A stretch of 64,000 bases of DNA. Origin: CAWEHU01 sp963808965. GTDB lineage: Bacteria; Pseudomonadota; Alphaproteobacteria; Acetobacterales; Acetobacteraceae. Shown piece by piece: positions 44,123 through 53,833 of the stretch. The stretch lies in the NCBI GenBank assembly GCA_963808965.1, contig CAWEHU010000006.1:124001-188000 (forward strand), written 5' to 3'. A program made the position numbers and the translations under genes. The notes under the pieces are model-generated. The model worked only from the letters and a program-made list of their open reading frames with translations, was not told the origin of the DNA and did no database searches. Numbering within the stretch: position 1 is the first letter of the stretch; every line of letters starts with the position of its first letter.

Positions 44123-44713
44123 ATGCACGAGGCCAGGATGCGCGGCTATTTTGGCATCGGGGCCGAGGGCGTCTCCAAATCGGCCAATGTTGGCGCCCTG
44201 CTCCGGACAGCCCATGCCTTCGGCGCGGCGTTCTGCTTCACGATCGGCGCGGGCTGGGACGCTCGGGCAGCTCGCAGCGCGGATACAGCGGACACGCCGG
44301 CCCATGTGCCGCTCTGGCGGTTCGCCTCCGCGCAGGCGATCGCCCTGCCGCAAGGCTGCGTGCTGGTCGGGATCGAATTGCTGGACACCGCGATCCCCCT
44401 TCCCTCGTTCCGCCACCCGCTGAACGCCGCTTACGTACTCGGCCCGGAGCGCTCCGGGCTTTCACCCGAGATTCTGGCGAGCTGCCGCCATGTGGTGCGG
44501 ATTCCGACCCGGTTCGCGTTGAATTTGGCCGTCGCGGGCGCGCTCGTTCTCTACGACCGCTTGCTACAGCACGGGCGCTTCCCCGACCGTCCGGTCGGGA
44601 GCGGGGGGATGCCCGAGACAGCGACTGTCAAAAGGCATGGAGTCCCGCGGTTTCGCCGGGACATCCCGGATTGGATGGCACGCGAGCGCGTTGGCAAGGC
44701 CCCGGAGAGCTAA
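44123..44713 (+). CDS. SpoU/TrmH-family RNA methyltransferase
   Basis: A 196-aa SPOUT methyltransferase, likely acting on tRNA ribose 2'-OH. Motif 1 SANVGALLRTAHAFGA, motif 2 AYVLGPERSGLSPEIL, and motif 3 RIPTRFALNLAVAGALVLYDRLL (the trefoil-knot SAM site; usual sequence S-LNVS-A replaced by ALNLAVAG) are visible. The C-terminal 35 residues are an extension with little similarity. Divergent from the methyltransferase above by 24 bases. It could be a TrmL- or TrmH-like enzyme; the target base is not known. Confidence 0.82.
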   Translation: MHEARMRGYFGIGAEGVSKSANVGALLRTAHAFGAAFCFTIGAGWDARAARSADTADTPAHVPLWRFASAQAIALPQGCVLVGIELLDTAIPLPSFRHPLNAAYVLGPERSGLSPEILASCRHVVRIPTRFALNLAVAGALVLYDRLLQHGRFPDRPVGSGGMPETATVKRHGVPRFRRDIPDWMARERVGKAPES

Positions 44714-44761
44714 GCGCGCCCGTGCTTGTTTCAGGGTTCCCTTCGCCGTATCTCTCCCGCC

Positions 44762-45308
44762 ATGTACAGTTCCGACCCGGCCGACCCTTGCTTTTCTGAC
44801 CGCTCTCCTCGCCTCGGCCCTTGTTCCAGCCATTGCCGCCCAAACCCGGCACGGACCCGCGCGGAGCACAGCCCCCTCATCGGAAAGGCCAAAGCCGATC
44901 GGGACGTTTGAGGAATGGACGGCCGCGACGCATGAAGAATCCGGCCAGACGGTCTGCTATGCTTTCACGCGCGCTGCTAATTCCACGCCCGTGTTGCCCG
45001 GACGCAGCAAGCCGGTGCTGACCGTGACCGAACGTCCCGCCGGACGCGACGCGGTCGCGATCAGCGCCGGGTTCCGCTACGGGCCAGGCGCCGAAGTTAC
45101 CGTCCAAGTCGAGCAGACCGCGCTCAACTTCTACACTTCCGGCTCTTCCGCCTTCGCCCGGGAAGGCGGTGCCGCGGTGGCCACGTTCCGAAAAGGACGG
45201 CAGGTGATTGCGCGATCGCCGGGACCGCGGGGCCAAGTTGTGGACACATTCAGCCTGCGCGGATTCAATCAGGCCTATGATGCGATCAACAAGGCCTGCC
45301 CGCGTTGA
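44762..45308 (+). CDS. Invasion-associated locus B (IalB) family periplasmic protein, one frameshift
   Basis: The body (GTFEEWTAATHEESGQTVCYA, then RFRYGPGAEVTVQV-like strand, FYTSGSSAFARE, FSLRGFNQAYDAINKACPR) is the IalB family fold with two Cys likely disulfide-bonded in the periplasm. A signal sequence TLAFLTALLASALVPAIAA precedes it. No good start exists in this frame; ATG 44762 lies in another frame, and removing one C at about 44777 gives MYSSDRPTLAFLTALLAS, a normal signal peptide. About 181 aa when repaired. Role in the bacterium is unknown; the name comes from Bartonella. Confidence 0.7.
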
Positions 45309-45320
45309 CACTTGCCGGAG

Positions 45321-46493
45321 ATGAGCAACACCCCCTCCGAACTGACCGAAACCGAGCGAAGTCGCATCCTCGCGAAAGCCGCGCTGTTCGCCCCGCCCGC
45401 CGCCCAACTGCCGGATGGCCGTCGCGACCTCGTCGGCCTCTCGCGGGCCGAACTCGCTGCCGAGCTGGACGCGATCGGCGAGAAGCCGTTCCGCGCCAAG
45501 CAATTGTGGCACTGGATCTATCACCAGGGCGTCACCGATTTCGCCCGCATGTCTTCGATCGCCCGTCCGCTCCAGCAGGAGCTCGCTGCCCGCTTCGTGA
45601 TCGGCCGCCCCGAGATCGCGCGGGTTCAGACCAGCGCGGACGAGACGCGGAAATGGCTATTCCGTTTCCGCGACCGACAAGAGGCTGAGACGGTCTACAT
45701 CCCGGACCCGCAGGAGGATCGAGGGGCGGTCTGCATCTCATCGCAGGTCGGCTGCACGCTCTCCTGCCGCTTTTGTCACACCGGGACGCAGACGCTCGTG
45801 CGCAATCTCGGGGCCGGGGAAATCGTGGGCCAGTTCATGGCCGCTCGCGACAGCTACGGCGAGTGGCCGAGTCCCAAAGGCGAGACCCCGAGGCTGCTCT
45901 CCACGATCGTTCTCATGGGAATGGGCGAACCCCTCTATAATTACGAGAACGTCGCCAAGGCGATGACCATCGCGATGGATCATGAGGGTATTGGATTGTC
46001 TCGCCGCCGGATCACGCTTTCCACGTCCGGCGTGGTGCCGATGATGGACCGATGCGGTGCGGAACTTGGCGTGAACCTTGCGGTCTCCCTGCACGCCGTC
46101 CGGGACGATCTGCGCGACGAGTTGGTCCCGCTCAACCGCAAATATCCGATCGCCGAGCTCATCGCCGCTTGCCGCCGCTATCCCGGCGCTTCCAACGCCC
46201 GCCGGATCACCTTCGAATACATCATGCTCCAGGGGATCAACGACACGCCGGCTGACGCGCGCGAGTTGGTCCGGCTGATCGCCGGCATCCCCGCCAAGGT
46301 GAACTTGATCCCGTTCAACCCCTGGCCCGGCGCGTCCTATCAGACAAGCACGCCCCAGACGATCCGTCGCTTCGCCGACATCGTCATGGATGCCGGCTAT
46401 GCTTCGCCCATTCGGGCTCCCCGCGGGCGTGACATTCTTGCCGCCTGCGGCCAGCTTCGTACAGAAGGCCGCCGCCCCCGCCCCGCCGCGTAA
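45321..46493 (+). CDS. rlmN: Dual-specificity 23S rRNA/tRNA adenine-C2 methyltransferase RlmN
   Basis: RlmN is a radical-SAM enzyme that methylates A2503 of 23S rRNA and A37 of some tRNAs. The radical-SAM cluster motif CTLSCRFC is present, with upstream KQLWHWIYHQGVTDF, downstream MGMGEPLYNYENV, and RRITLSTSGVVPMM. The essential C-terminal Cys is in the GRDILAACGQL segment. ATG 45321 gives 390 aa; a TTG at 45312 is also possible. No frame break. Confidence 0.96.
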   Translation: MSNTPSELTETERSRILAKAALFAPPAAQLPDGRRDLVGLSRAELAAELDAIGEKPFRAKQLWHWIYHQGVTDFARMSSIARPLQQELAARFVIGRPEIARVQTSADETRKWLFRFRDRQEAETVYIPDPQEDRGAVCISSQVGCTLSCRFCHTGTQTLVRNLGAGEIVGQFMAARDSYGEWPSPKGETPRLLSTIVLMGMGEPLYNYENVAKAMTIAMDHEGIGLSRRRITLSTSGVVPMMDRCGAELGVNLAVSLHAVRDDLRDELVPLNRKYPIAELIAACRRYPGASNARRITFEYIMLQGINDTPADARELVRLIAGIPAKVNLIPFNPWPGASYQTSTPQTIRRFADIVMDAGYASPIRAPRGRDILAACGQLRTEGRRPRPAA

Positions 46494-46538
46494 CAAAAGG
46501 TACCACCGGTCGCTAGAACGCTTGCGTGCAAAGCGGTC

Positions 46539-47742
46539 GTGTCCGACAATCGGGAGTATATGTTCGATACAGCCACGCTTGGGGTTACGGCGCCGCGCAT
46601 ATTGCCGCTAGGGATCCTGGCGGCAGCGGGCTTTCTGTCCTCAGCGGGGGCCCGCATCGTCGACCCGCTACTCGCGGTCATGGCACAGGATCTCCATAGC
46701 TCGGTTCCCGCTGTCTCAATCGTGGTAGCGGCGTTCACCTTGCCGTATGGGCTATGCCAGATCGTCTTGGGACCGGTCGGGGACCGCTTCGGCAAGCTCC
46801 GGCTAATTTTGCTCGCGCTCTGCGGCTATGCCGTTTTCACGGGCGCGTGCGGGCTGGCCCCCAACCTTGCCGGTCTGACCCTGCTGCGCGCTTGCTCCGG
46901 TGCCGCGAGCGCTGGCTTGATCCCGGTCTGCCTCGCCTACATCGGCGACGCCGTACCCTATGAGAGCCGGCAGCTCACGTTGAGCCACTTCCTGATGGGC
47001 GTGATGCTCGCGCAAACCCTGGCAGGACCCTTCGGAGGAGCCTTCGGCGAGTATATGGGCTGGAGGGGAGTTTTCTTTCTCCTTTCTACCCTCGCCGTCC
47101 TCCTCGCCTGCACGCTGGCTCTGCGCCTTCGCGCTCTGCCGGACCGGCGGGTAGAGGCGGCTTTCCACCTCGGGAACTACTCGGTTCTGCTTAATCAGCC
47201 CGCCGCCCGTCATCTGCTCTCAGTGACACTGCTGGAAGGGGCGCTGGTCGGGTCGGTTCTGCCATTCATCGCCTCCTTCCTGCATGAAGTCTACGGCTTG
47301 TCCTTCGCTGCGGCCGGACTTGTGCTGGCCTGCTTCGGACTGGGCTCTCTAGCCTACGCCCGCACGGCGCACGGTTTCATCCCCAGGCTGGGGGAGCCGG
47401 GAATGGTGCTGCTCGGGGGAGCCCTCATGGCCGTGGCTGTCGCGAGTGCACTCGCGACCGGCCACTGGCTAGCATTCGTTCCAGCGGAGTTCGCCCTGGG
47501 ATTCGGCTATTTCATGCTTCACACAGGTACTCCAGGCGCGCGCGACCGAACTGCTGCCGCATGCCCGGTCGACAGCCGTCTCCAGTTTCGTTTTCATGCT
47601 GTTTCTGGGCCAAGCCCTGGGGGCCTTGGCTGCCGGAGGCGCTATCGCGGCCATTGGCTACCACGCGTCGTTCCTGATTTCCGCCGGCGGTCTGCTGGTG
47701 CTCGGGCTAGGTTTGCATCGGTTTATGCAACGCTCAGCATAG
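46539..47742 (+). CDS. MFS transporter, one frameshift
   Basis: A major facilitator superfamily efflux-type transporter of about 400 aa. It has the loop 2-3 motif GPVGDRFGKLRLIL, an antiporter-like segment SGAASAGLIPVCLAYIGD in helix 5, and about 12 membrane segments. The frame breaks at about 47526; removing one G gives HTVLQARATELLPHARSTA, VSSFVFMLFLGQALG and a stop at 47740-47742. Without it the ORF would run to 47882. Substrate unknown. A GTG start at 46539 is used; ATG 46560 is possible. Convergent with the next gene, overlapping by 9 bases. Confidence 0.82.
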
Positions 47743-48778
47743 GGACGGTGGATCCGGCGCCGTGGCGAAGCGGAGCAGGCACGCGCCGAACTTCGTTCCG
47801 AAAGACGACGTCCCGCCCGCGGTGTGGCCCGCAAAACCCCCGGGGCGGTCGATCAGCAGCAGCGCCCCGATCTTCGGCCTGAGGATCTGCTCAATCAAGC
47901 GTCGCCGCGTATCGGCATCGCCGATGAAGAAGTCGTTCTCGAATTGCACGAAAGCCACGCGCGTCCGCTGCGGCGGGGCATCGGCCAAAACGCGGCGGAA
48001 ATCGTCGGTCTGCGAAAGCAGGTTCACGCTGGCGCCAGAACCATGCGCGGCCGGCGAGACGGCGATCACGACATCAGCAAGAGTTGGCGAATCGAGCATC
48101 TGGAGGCTGTTCCAGGCGCCGCGCGACTGGCCTCCGGCTATGATCCGCCGGTAGCCGCGCCGGCGTAGCTCGGCCAACGCGTCTCGCAGCCAACCCGCCG
48201 CACGCTCCCGCTCGTCGGCGGCCGGATAGCGGTCAAATCGCACGACGTCGAAGCCCGCGTTGTTGAACCAGCGCACATACGACGGCGGTTGCTGCCCGCG
48301 TTCATCCTGAGTGATGTTGGAACCCTTGCCGTGCGCCCAGACGAACACTCCCGCAGCGGCCTGGGCCCCCCGCCAGAGATAACGAGAGTTCTGGGACGAA
48401 GCTGTAGTTTCCGGTGGAAATCAGCGGTCCCGGTACCTGAGGAGCTTGCGGCGCACGGCCGCGCCACACGACATCGAGATTCTCGGCGTAGATTGTGCAG
48501 TCGGCGGCACCTTTCGCCTCGCAATTCCTAAGAGCCGTCTGGCGCTCCTGCTCCAGCGTCCCGGATCCGCCTGCCCAGCCGATCTTTCCCGAACTGGAAA
48601 CCGAGAAGGCGCGCGGCAAGTTGGAGACCAGGAATGTCTGGTAAGCGGCATGAGCCGCAGCATCCTGAAGATAGGGGACAGCGTTCACATCGAGAATCGA
48701 AAAGGATTGCTGCGCCGCTACTGTGTCCGCGATCGCCCATCCGAGCAGGGCCACGCAGAAGGCGAAATAGCGGATCAT
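47734..48778 (-). CDS. Secreted alpha/beta hydrolase-like protein, one frameshift
   Basis: Signal peptide MIRYFAFCVALLGWAIADTVAAQQ, an N-terminal domain (FSILDVNAVPYLQDAAAHAA) with cysteines in NCEAKGAADCTIYAE, then a hydrolase domain: GVFVWAHGKGSN (oxyanion-side HG), AGGQSRGAW with the nucleophile Ser in GxSxG, and late FVQFENDFFIG plus GFAGHTAGG, where the acid and His would lie. The frame breaks at about 48393-48395; deleting one base yields SFVQNSRYLWRGAQAAAG. About 347 aa when repaired. I do not recognise a named subfamily. Confidence 0.72.
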
Positions 48779-48894
48779 CGAACCTCCGTCCGAAAGAGCG
48801 CCGCTCGCACGATGCGGCCCCGCTTCTTGCGCGATAAGCGGCCGCGGCCATACTCCGGCGAGCTCGATACTGACCTCCAGGGGATTTCGCCGCC

Positions 48895-50175
48895 ATGGCC
48901 ATGAAGGACGTGAATAAAGTAGTGCTCGCCTATTCCGGCGGGCTGGATACCAGCGTCATTCTCCGTTGGCTGCAAACTACTTATCGATGCGAGGTGGTCA
49001 CCTTCACGGCTGATCTCGGTCAAGGAGAGGAATTGGAGCCAGCCCGCAAAAAGGCCGAGATGTTCGGCGTGAAGGAGATCTTCGTCGACGACCTCCGAGA
49101 GGCGTTCGTCAAGGACTTCGTGTTTCCCATGTTCCGGGCGAACGCCCTCTATGAGGGGCAATACCTGCTTGGGACGAGCATCGCCCGCCCGCTGATCGCG
49201 CAACGCCAGATCGAAATTGCCGAACAGGTCGGCGCGGATGCGGTCGCTCATGGGGCGACCGGCAAGGGGAACGACCAGGTACGTTTCGAGCTCTCCTATT
49301 ACGCGCTCAAGCCGGACGTGAAGGTGATCGCACCTTGGCGCGAATGGGATTCGACGAGTCGCTCCAGGTTGATCGAGTTCGCCGAGCAGCACCAGATTCC
49401 GATCGCCAAGGACAAGCGGGGCGAGGCGCCCTTCAGCGTCGACGCAAACCTGCTGCACTCTTCTTCCGAGGGCAAGATTCTCGAAGACCCGGCGGTCGAG
49501 CCCGACGAAATCGTCTATCAGCGTACCATCCGGCCAGAGGACGCGCCCGATCGTCCGACGGTGATCTCGGTCGATTTCGAACAAGGCGATCCGGTCGCGA
49601 TCGACGGGGTGCGGCTCTCGCCGGCCGCGCTCCTCACCAAGCTGAACGAGTACGGGAAGACAAACGGAATAGGCCGGCTCGATCTCGTCGAGAACCGCTT
49701 CGTCGGCATGAAGTCGCGCGGGGTCTATGAGACGCCCGGCGGGACCATTCTGCTCGCGGCCCATAGGGGGATTGAAAGCCTCACGCTGGACCGTGAAGCG
49801 GCCCATCTGAAGGACAGTCTGATGCCGCGCTATGCGGAGCTGATCTACAACGGCTTCTGGTTCAGCCCGGAACGGCGAATGCTTCAGGCGCTCATCGACG
49901 AGAGCCAACGCTCGGCAACCGGGCGTGTACGGCTCAAGCTCTACAAGGGGAATGCCACTGTGATCGGTCGCGAGTCGCCGAACAGCCTTTATTCGATGGA
50001 GGTGGTCACCTTCGAGGAGGATCAAGGCGCTTACGACCAGTTCGACGCCCAAGGATTTATCAAACTGAACGCGTTACGACTGCGAACTCGGGGCAATGGC
50101 CGGTCGCCGCGGGGGATCCTTGTAATCAACAGAACTACCCTTCCGAAAGCCACTGACCTTCAATCGACGGTTTAG
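48895..50175 (+). CDS. argG: Argininosuccinate synthase
   Basis: ArgG couples citrulline and aspartate with ATP in arginine synthesis. N-terminal P-loop VVLAYSGGLDTSVILRWL, then TADLGQGEELEPARKKAE, GTSIARPLIAQRQIEIA, HGATGKGNDQVRFELSYYAL and the C-terminal FSPERRMLQALIDESQ. Length 426 aa is a little above the usual 400-410 because of a C-terminal tail (RSPRGILVINRTTLPKATD) that is not family-like, so an extra base near the end cannot be excluded. ATG 48895 or 48901. Confidence 0.95.
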   Translation: MAMKDVNKVVLAYSGGLDTSVILRWLQTTYRCEVVTFTADLGQGEELEPARKKAEMFGVKEIFVDDLREAFVKDFVFPMFRANALYEGQYLLGTSIARPLIAQRQIEIAEQVGADAVAHGATGKGNDQVRFELSYYALKPDVKVIAPWREWDSTSRSRLIEFAEQHQIPIAKDKRGEAPFSVDANLLHSSSEGKILEDPAVEPDEIVYQRTIRPEDAPDRPTVISVDFEQGDPVAIDGVRLSPAALLTKLNEYGKTNGIGRLDLVENRFVGMKSRGVYETPGGTILLAAHRGIESLTLDREAAHLKDSLMPRYAELIYNGFWFSPERRMLQALIDESQRSATGRVRLKLYKGNATVIGRESPNSLYSMEVVTFEEDQGAYDQFDAQGFIKLNALRLRTRGNGRSPRGILVINRTTLPKATDLQSTV

Positions 50176-50246
50176 TCACCGCTTGCGCGCTCGCGTGAAA
50201 GACGTTACGATCTGGTCACGTTACGGATTTCGATCGGAGTTTCAGT

Positions 50247-50947
50247 ATGCGGCGCGTTCTTTCAATGGCATTCATCGCCGCGCTTGCCGTCTCGGCCCCC
50301 GCGCTAGCCGTCAATTGGACGCCAGCTCATATTTCCTGGTGGGAGGCGGCGTAAACGCTCATGTGAGCTATTCCGGCAGCCCCGGCGTTTACAACGAGTA
50401 CGTGGGATCAGGCCAGATCGCGTTGACAGTCCACGATCTCGCAGCCGGCCCGGACCGGTCGCTCCTAGCCTGGTGCACAGATCTGTTCGACCACCTCTAC
50501 GCACCCGCGACCTACGATATCGGGCTGCTCACCACCGATCACGGCAAGATCGGTGCCTCGCTCGGGGCCGCGAACCTCAATGAGATCGACGCACTCATCG
50601 CGCATGGGGACGCGATGCTCGCAGCCGGGTTCTCCAATCAAGTGTCATCGGCGATCCAGCTTGCGATATGGTCCGTGGAATACGGCTCGGGTTTCAGCTT
50701 CTCCTCTGACGACCCAACGGTCGCCGGATTGGTGGCCACCTTCGTCGGCAATGTCACCGGCAGTACGCCAGTATGGACCCCCGCTCCGCAAACCGCTGTC
50801 GCGCAGATCACCAGCCCCAATTCCCCGAACCTAAAGCCCAGCCAGGGTCTGTCCTATCTCACAGGCATCCCGGAGCCAGCGACCCTAGCTACCCTGAGCG
50901 TAGGTTTGGTCGGGCTTGCCTGGGTATTACGGAAAAAGCTGATCTGA
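50247..50947 (+). CDS. PEP-CTERM sorted exported protein, one frameshift
   Basis: The start (ATG 50247, GGAG 8 bases upstream) encodes a signal peptide MRRVLSMAFIAALAVSAPALA. The mature part continues in another frame from about 50315: SSYFLVGGGVNAHVSYSG, LLAWCTDLFDHLYAPATY, SAIQLAIWSVEYG, and a C-terminal PEP-CTERM tail GIPEPATLATLSVGLVGLAWVLRKKL. PEP-CTERM proteins are processed by exosortase and often linked to exopolysaccharide. One base must be added to join the frames, unlike the other breaks here. No exosortase is in the window. Confidence 0.8.
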
Positions 50948-50964
50948 ACCCACTTGGCATTGCA

Positions 50965-51084
50965 TCATCCGGGCAGCACGGCCCGCAGCACGAAGGCAAC
51001 TGCGGCCGTGGTCGCGACCCCGGCCGCATAGAGCGCGACGAACCAGAACACGCGCTTGCTGGTCCTCGAAAGACGCCTGCTCAT
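50965..51084 (-). CDS. DUF2474 small membrane protein, cytochrome bd accessory subunit
   Basis: A 39-aa protein with a basic N-terminus and one membrane helix (VFWFVALYAAGVATTAAVAFVLRAVL). DUF2474 proteins follow cioB/cydB in many proteobacteria and are thought to play the part of CydX in stabilising the oxidase. The ATG overlaps the cydB stop (TGATG), implying coupled translation. Confidence 0.8.
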   Translation of the reverse strand: MSRRLSRTSKRVFWFVALYAAGVATTAAVAFVLRAVLPG

Positions 51085-52106
51085 CAGTGATAGTGTACGC
51101 CGGGCCGAACCTTGCCGCGAAAGATGTAGTAGGAATAACCCGTGTAGACGATAATGATCGGGATCAGAATCGCCGCGCCTACAAGTAAAAATGCCTGACT
51201 GGAAGGCGGGGCGGCGGCCTCCCAGATCGTGATCGAGGGAGGCACCATCAGGGGGAACATACTGATTCCAAGGCCAGCATAGCACAGGACGAACCAAGCC
51301 TGTACACAAAGGAATGGCGCCAGGTCACTCCTGTCGCGGAGACCTCGCCAGAACCGCCACGCGATCAGCGCGGCCAGGATCGGCACCGGGCTGGTCAGGG
51401 CAATCCCGGGCCACTGGAACCAGCGTTGGTAAAAGGACGGATCCAGCATCGGCGTCCACAAGCTGACGACGATCGTCAGCAGGAGAATGGCCCGGCCGAG
51501 CGCGCCCGCGTAACGGCGGCATCGGCGCTGCAGGCCTCCCTCCGTCCGCCAAACCAGCCAACAGGATGCTTGGAGCGCGTAACCGATCACGACTGCTATT
51601 CCGCAGAGCAGGGTGAAGCCCGTCAGCCAGTCCCACCAGCCTCCGGCGTAGGCGCGATCCACCACTTTGATCCCCTGGAGCAGGCCGCCCAGCGCCAAGC
51701 CTTGGCAGAAGCCGGCAACAAGGGAGCCGCCGCAGAATGCGACGTCCCACCAGTAGCGCCCGCCGCGCGAAATGGCCCGGAAGCGGAACTCGAACGCCAC
51801 ACCCCGGAACACCAGGGACAGCAGCATGGCGATGATGAGGGGATAGAGCGCGGGCATGATCGTGGCGTAGGCCAGCGGGAACACCGCAAACAGGCCTCCG
51901 CCGCCGAGGACGAGCCAGGTCTCGTTTCCATCCCAGACCGGCGCCACGGTGTTCACCATCACGTCCCGATCCTCGTCCGCGTGCTCCACGAGGAACAAGA
52001 TTCCGATGCCGAGATCGAACCCGTCCAGGAGCACGTAGGCAAGTACGGCGAACGCGATCAGCGCAGCCCAGATCAGCGGCAAGTCGAGCCAGGGTAGCGT
52101 CATCAT
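51084..52106 (-). CDS. cydB: Cytochrome bd (CIO-type) quinol oxidase subunit II
   Basis: Subunit II of the bd-type oxidase. The 340-aa product has about eight to nine membrane segments and the family N-terminus LIWAALIAFAVLAYVLLDGFDLGIG, PVWDGNETWLVLGGGGLFA, and MPLMVPPSITIWEAAAPPSS-type segment (here FPLMVPPSITIW). No heme ligands are expected in this subunit. It begins 6 bases after the cydA stop. Two start ATGs (52106, 52103) are possible. Confidence 0.93.
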   Translation of the reverse strand: MMTLPWLDLPLIWAALIAFAVLAYVLLDGFDLGIGILFLVEHADEDRDVMVNTVAPVWDGNETWLVLGGGGLFAVFPLAYATIMPALYPLIIAMLLSLVFRGVAFEFRFRAISRGGRYWWDVAFCGGSLVAGFCQGLALGGLLQGIKVVDRAYAGGWWDWLTGFTLLCGIAVVIGYALQASCWLVWRTEGGLQRRCRRYAGALGRAILLLTIVVSLWTPMLDPSFYQRWFQWPGIALTSPVPILAALIAWRFWRGLRDRSDLAPFLCVQAWFVLCYAGLGISMFPLMVPPSITIWEAAAPPSSQAFLLVGAAILIPIIIVYTGYSYYIFRGKVRPGVHYH

Positions 52107-52112
52107 GGCGAG

Positions 52113-53534
52113 CTACTCCGCCGCTGCGGGATGTCGCGGAGCGGTTTCGTCCAGCGACGGCGCGGGCGTGATACCGGCGCTCCGCACCGGCACGCCCTTC
52201 GGCGGCCCCGGCTCTCCGACGCTCGGCGCATGCCGCATGAGCCGAAGCAGAAACAGGAACCCTGCCCCGAAGACGATGAAGTAAACGATCGCGAAACCAG
52301 CGAGCGATACGGCCACGCCAGGCGTGCCGATCGGCGATACGCTGTCCACCGTCCTCAAATGGCCGTACACAGTGAAGGGCTGCCGGCCGACCTCGGTGAC
52401 AACCCATCCGGACAGAAGGGCGATGAAACCCGCAGGCGCCATCGCGACCATCACCCGATGCAGCCATCCCGTGATATAGAGCCGTCCCTTGAGGCGCTCA
52501 TAGAGGCCGACCAGACCCACGCCGGCCATCAGGAAACCGAGCCCTACCATGATGCGAAAGGCGAAGAACACAACGGGCGAGAAGGGCCGGTCCTCCGGCG
52601 GAAACTCCTTCAGCCCCTTGATCGAGCCGTTCCAAGTGTGCGTCAGCACGAGAGCTCCGAGATGCGGGATCGAGACCTCGTAATCCGTTGTCTCGGTTTT
52701 CATGTTGGGCCAGCCGAACAAGATCAGCGGCTGGCCGCGGATGGTCTCGAAATCCCCCTCGAGCGCCGCGATCTTGGCCGGCTGATGCTCCAGCGTGTTC
52801 AACCCGTGCTCGTCCCCGGCAATGATCTGGAGCGGCGCGACGAGGGCCGCCATCCACATCGCCATCGAGAACATGGTCCGTGCCGCCTGATTCTGCGTAT
52901 TTCGTAACAGGTGGTGCGCTCCCACCGCTCCGACCAGGAATGCGACGCACAAGTAGCAGGCGATCACCATGTGAACGAGCCGGTAGGGGAAAGAGGGATT
53001 GAAGATGATTTGCAACCAGCTCGCCGGAAAAAAGCGGCCCTCGGGCGAGAGGGTGTAGCCCTGCGGCGTCTGCATCCAAGAATTGACCGACAAAATCCAA
53101 AACGCGCTGATGAGAGTGCCGATCGCCACCAAAACCGTGGCGAGGAAATGCAGGCCACGCCCGACCCGGTTCAAACCGAACAGCATCACCCCAAGGAAGC
53201 CTGCCTCGAGGAAAAACGCCGTCAGCACCTCATACCCCATCAACGGACCGACGATCGGGCCCGCCTTGTCGGCGAAGACTCCCCAGTTCGTGCCGAACTG
53301 GTACGACATGACCAGGCCCGACACCACGCCCATCGCGAACACAACGGCGAAGATTTTGAGCCAATACTGGAAAACATCGAGATAGACTTGGCGGCCCGTG
53401 CGAAGCCAAAGCGCCTCGAGCACCATGAGGTAACTGGCCAGTCCGATCGAGAAGGCCGGCAGCACGATGTGGAAGCCGATGGTGAAGGCGAACTGTGCGC
53501 GGGCCAGAAAGATGGCGTCCGTTGCAGACAGCAT
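52113..53534 (-). CDS. cydA: Cytochrome bd (CIO-type) quinol oxidase subunit I
   Basis: Subunit I binds hemes b558, b595 and d and oxidises quinol in the inner membrane. The 473-aa length, shorter than the 522 aa of E. coli CydA, points to the short Q-loop cyanide-insensitive (CioA) type. Visible: ARAQFAFTIGFHIVLPAFSIG with His22, GLVMSYQFGTNWGVF, RLVHMVIACYLC with the conserved His, and TEVGRQPFTVYGHLRT, where the usual GRQPW Trp is Phe. It is the first gene of the cyd operon. The C-terminal tail is Pro-rich. Confidence 0.93.
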   Translation of the reverse strand: MLSATDAIFLARAQFAFTIGFHIVLPAFSIGLASYLMVLEALWLRTGRQVYLDVFQYWLKIFAVVFAMGVVSGLVMSYQFGTNWGVFADKAGPIVGPLMGYEVLTAFFLEAGFLGVMLFGLNRVGRGLHFLATVLVAIGTLISAFWILSVNSWMQTPQGYTLSPEGRFFPASWLQIIFNPSFPYRLVHMVIACYLCVAFLVGAVGAHHLLRNTQNQAARTMFSMAMWMAALVAPLQIIAGDEHGLNTLEHQPAKIAALEGDFETIRGQPLILFGWPNMKTETTDYEVSIPHLGALVLTHTWNGSIKGLKEFPPEDRPFSPVVFFAFRIMVGLGFLMAGVGLVGLYERLKGRLYITGWLHRVMVAMAPAGFIALLSGWVVTEVGRQPFTVYGHLRTVDSVSPIGTPGVAVSLAGFAIVYFIVFGAGFLFLLRLMRHAPSVGEPGPPKGVPVRSAGITPAPSLDETAPRHPAAAE

Positions 53535-53833
53535 TCATCCTCCCCTAGCGCAAGCGCGCTGGCTCACCAGATTTCCTGAGCATAGCCGGGCAGCTACATC
53601 AGACCAGAAGAACGAGTCACGAACACCGAGCTTCCGCCACTTGCCGTTCTATGCCAGAGCGAACCTGAGCCGCGCACTGGATACAGTCGCGGATTGCCCT
53701 GGACGAGATCGGCGACCTAGCAGAGCGGCGACTCCATCGCGAATTCGAAACGCACCACCTCACCTTGACGATGCGGCCACATAGGTTCGTCGTCAAATCG
53801 CGCCCGTCGAACGGCTGCGCTCAGCTGGAAAGG
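53535..53833. other. Intergenic region upstream of cydA
   Basis: About 300 bases with no convincing gene on either strand. It should contain the cydA promoter on the minus strand. I looked for an FNR-type dyad (TTGAT-N4-ATCAA) and did not find a clear one. Confidence 0.4.

Noticed and set aside
44643..44680. Palindrome GTCCCG...CGGGAC as a terminator after the SpoU gene
   Set aside because: It lies inside the reading frame, has mismatches in the stem and no T-tract.
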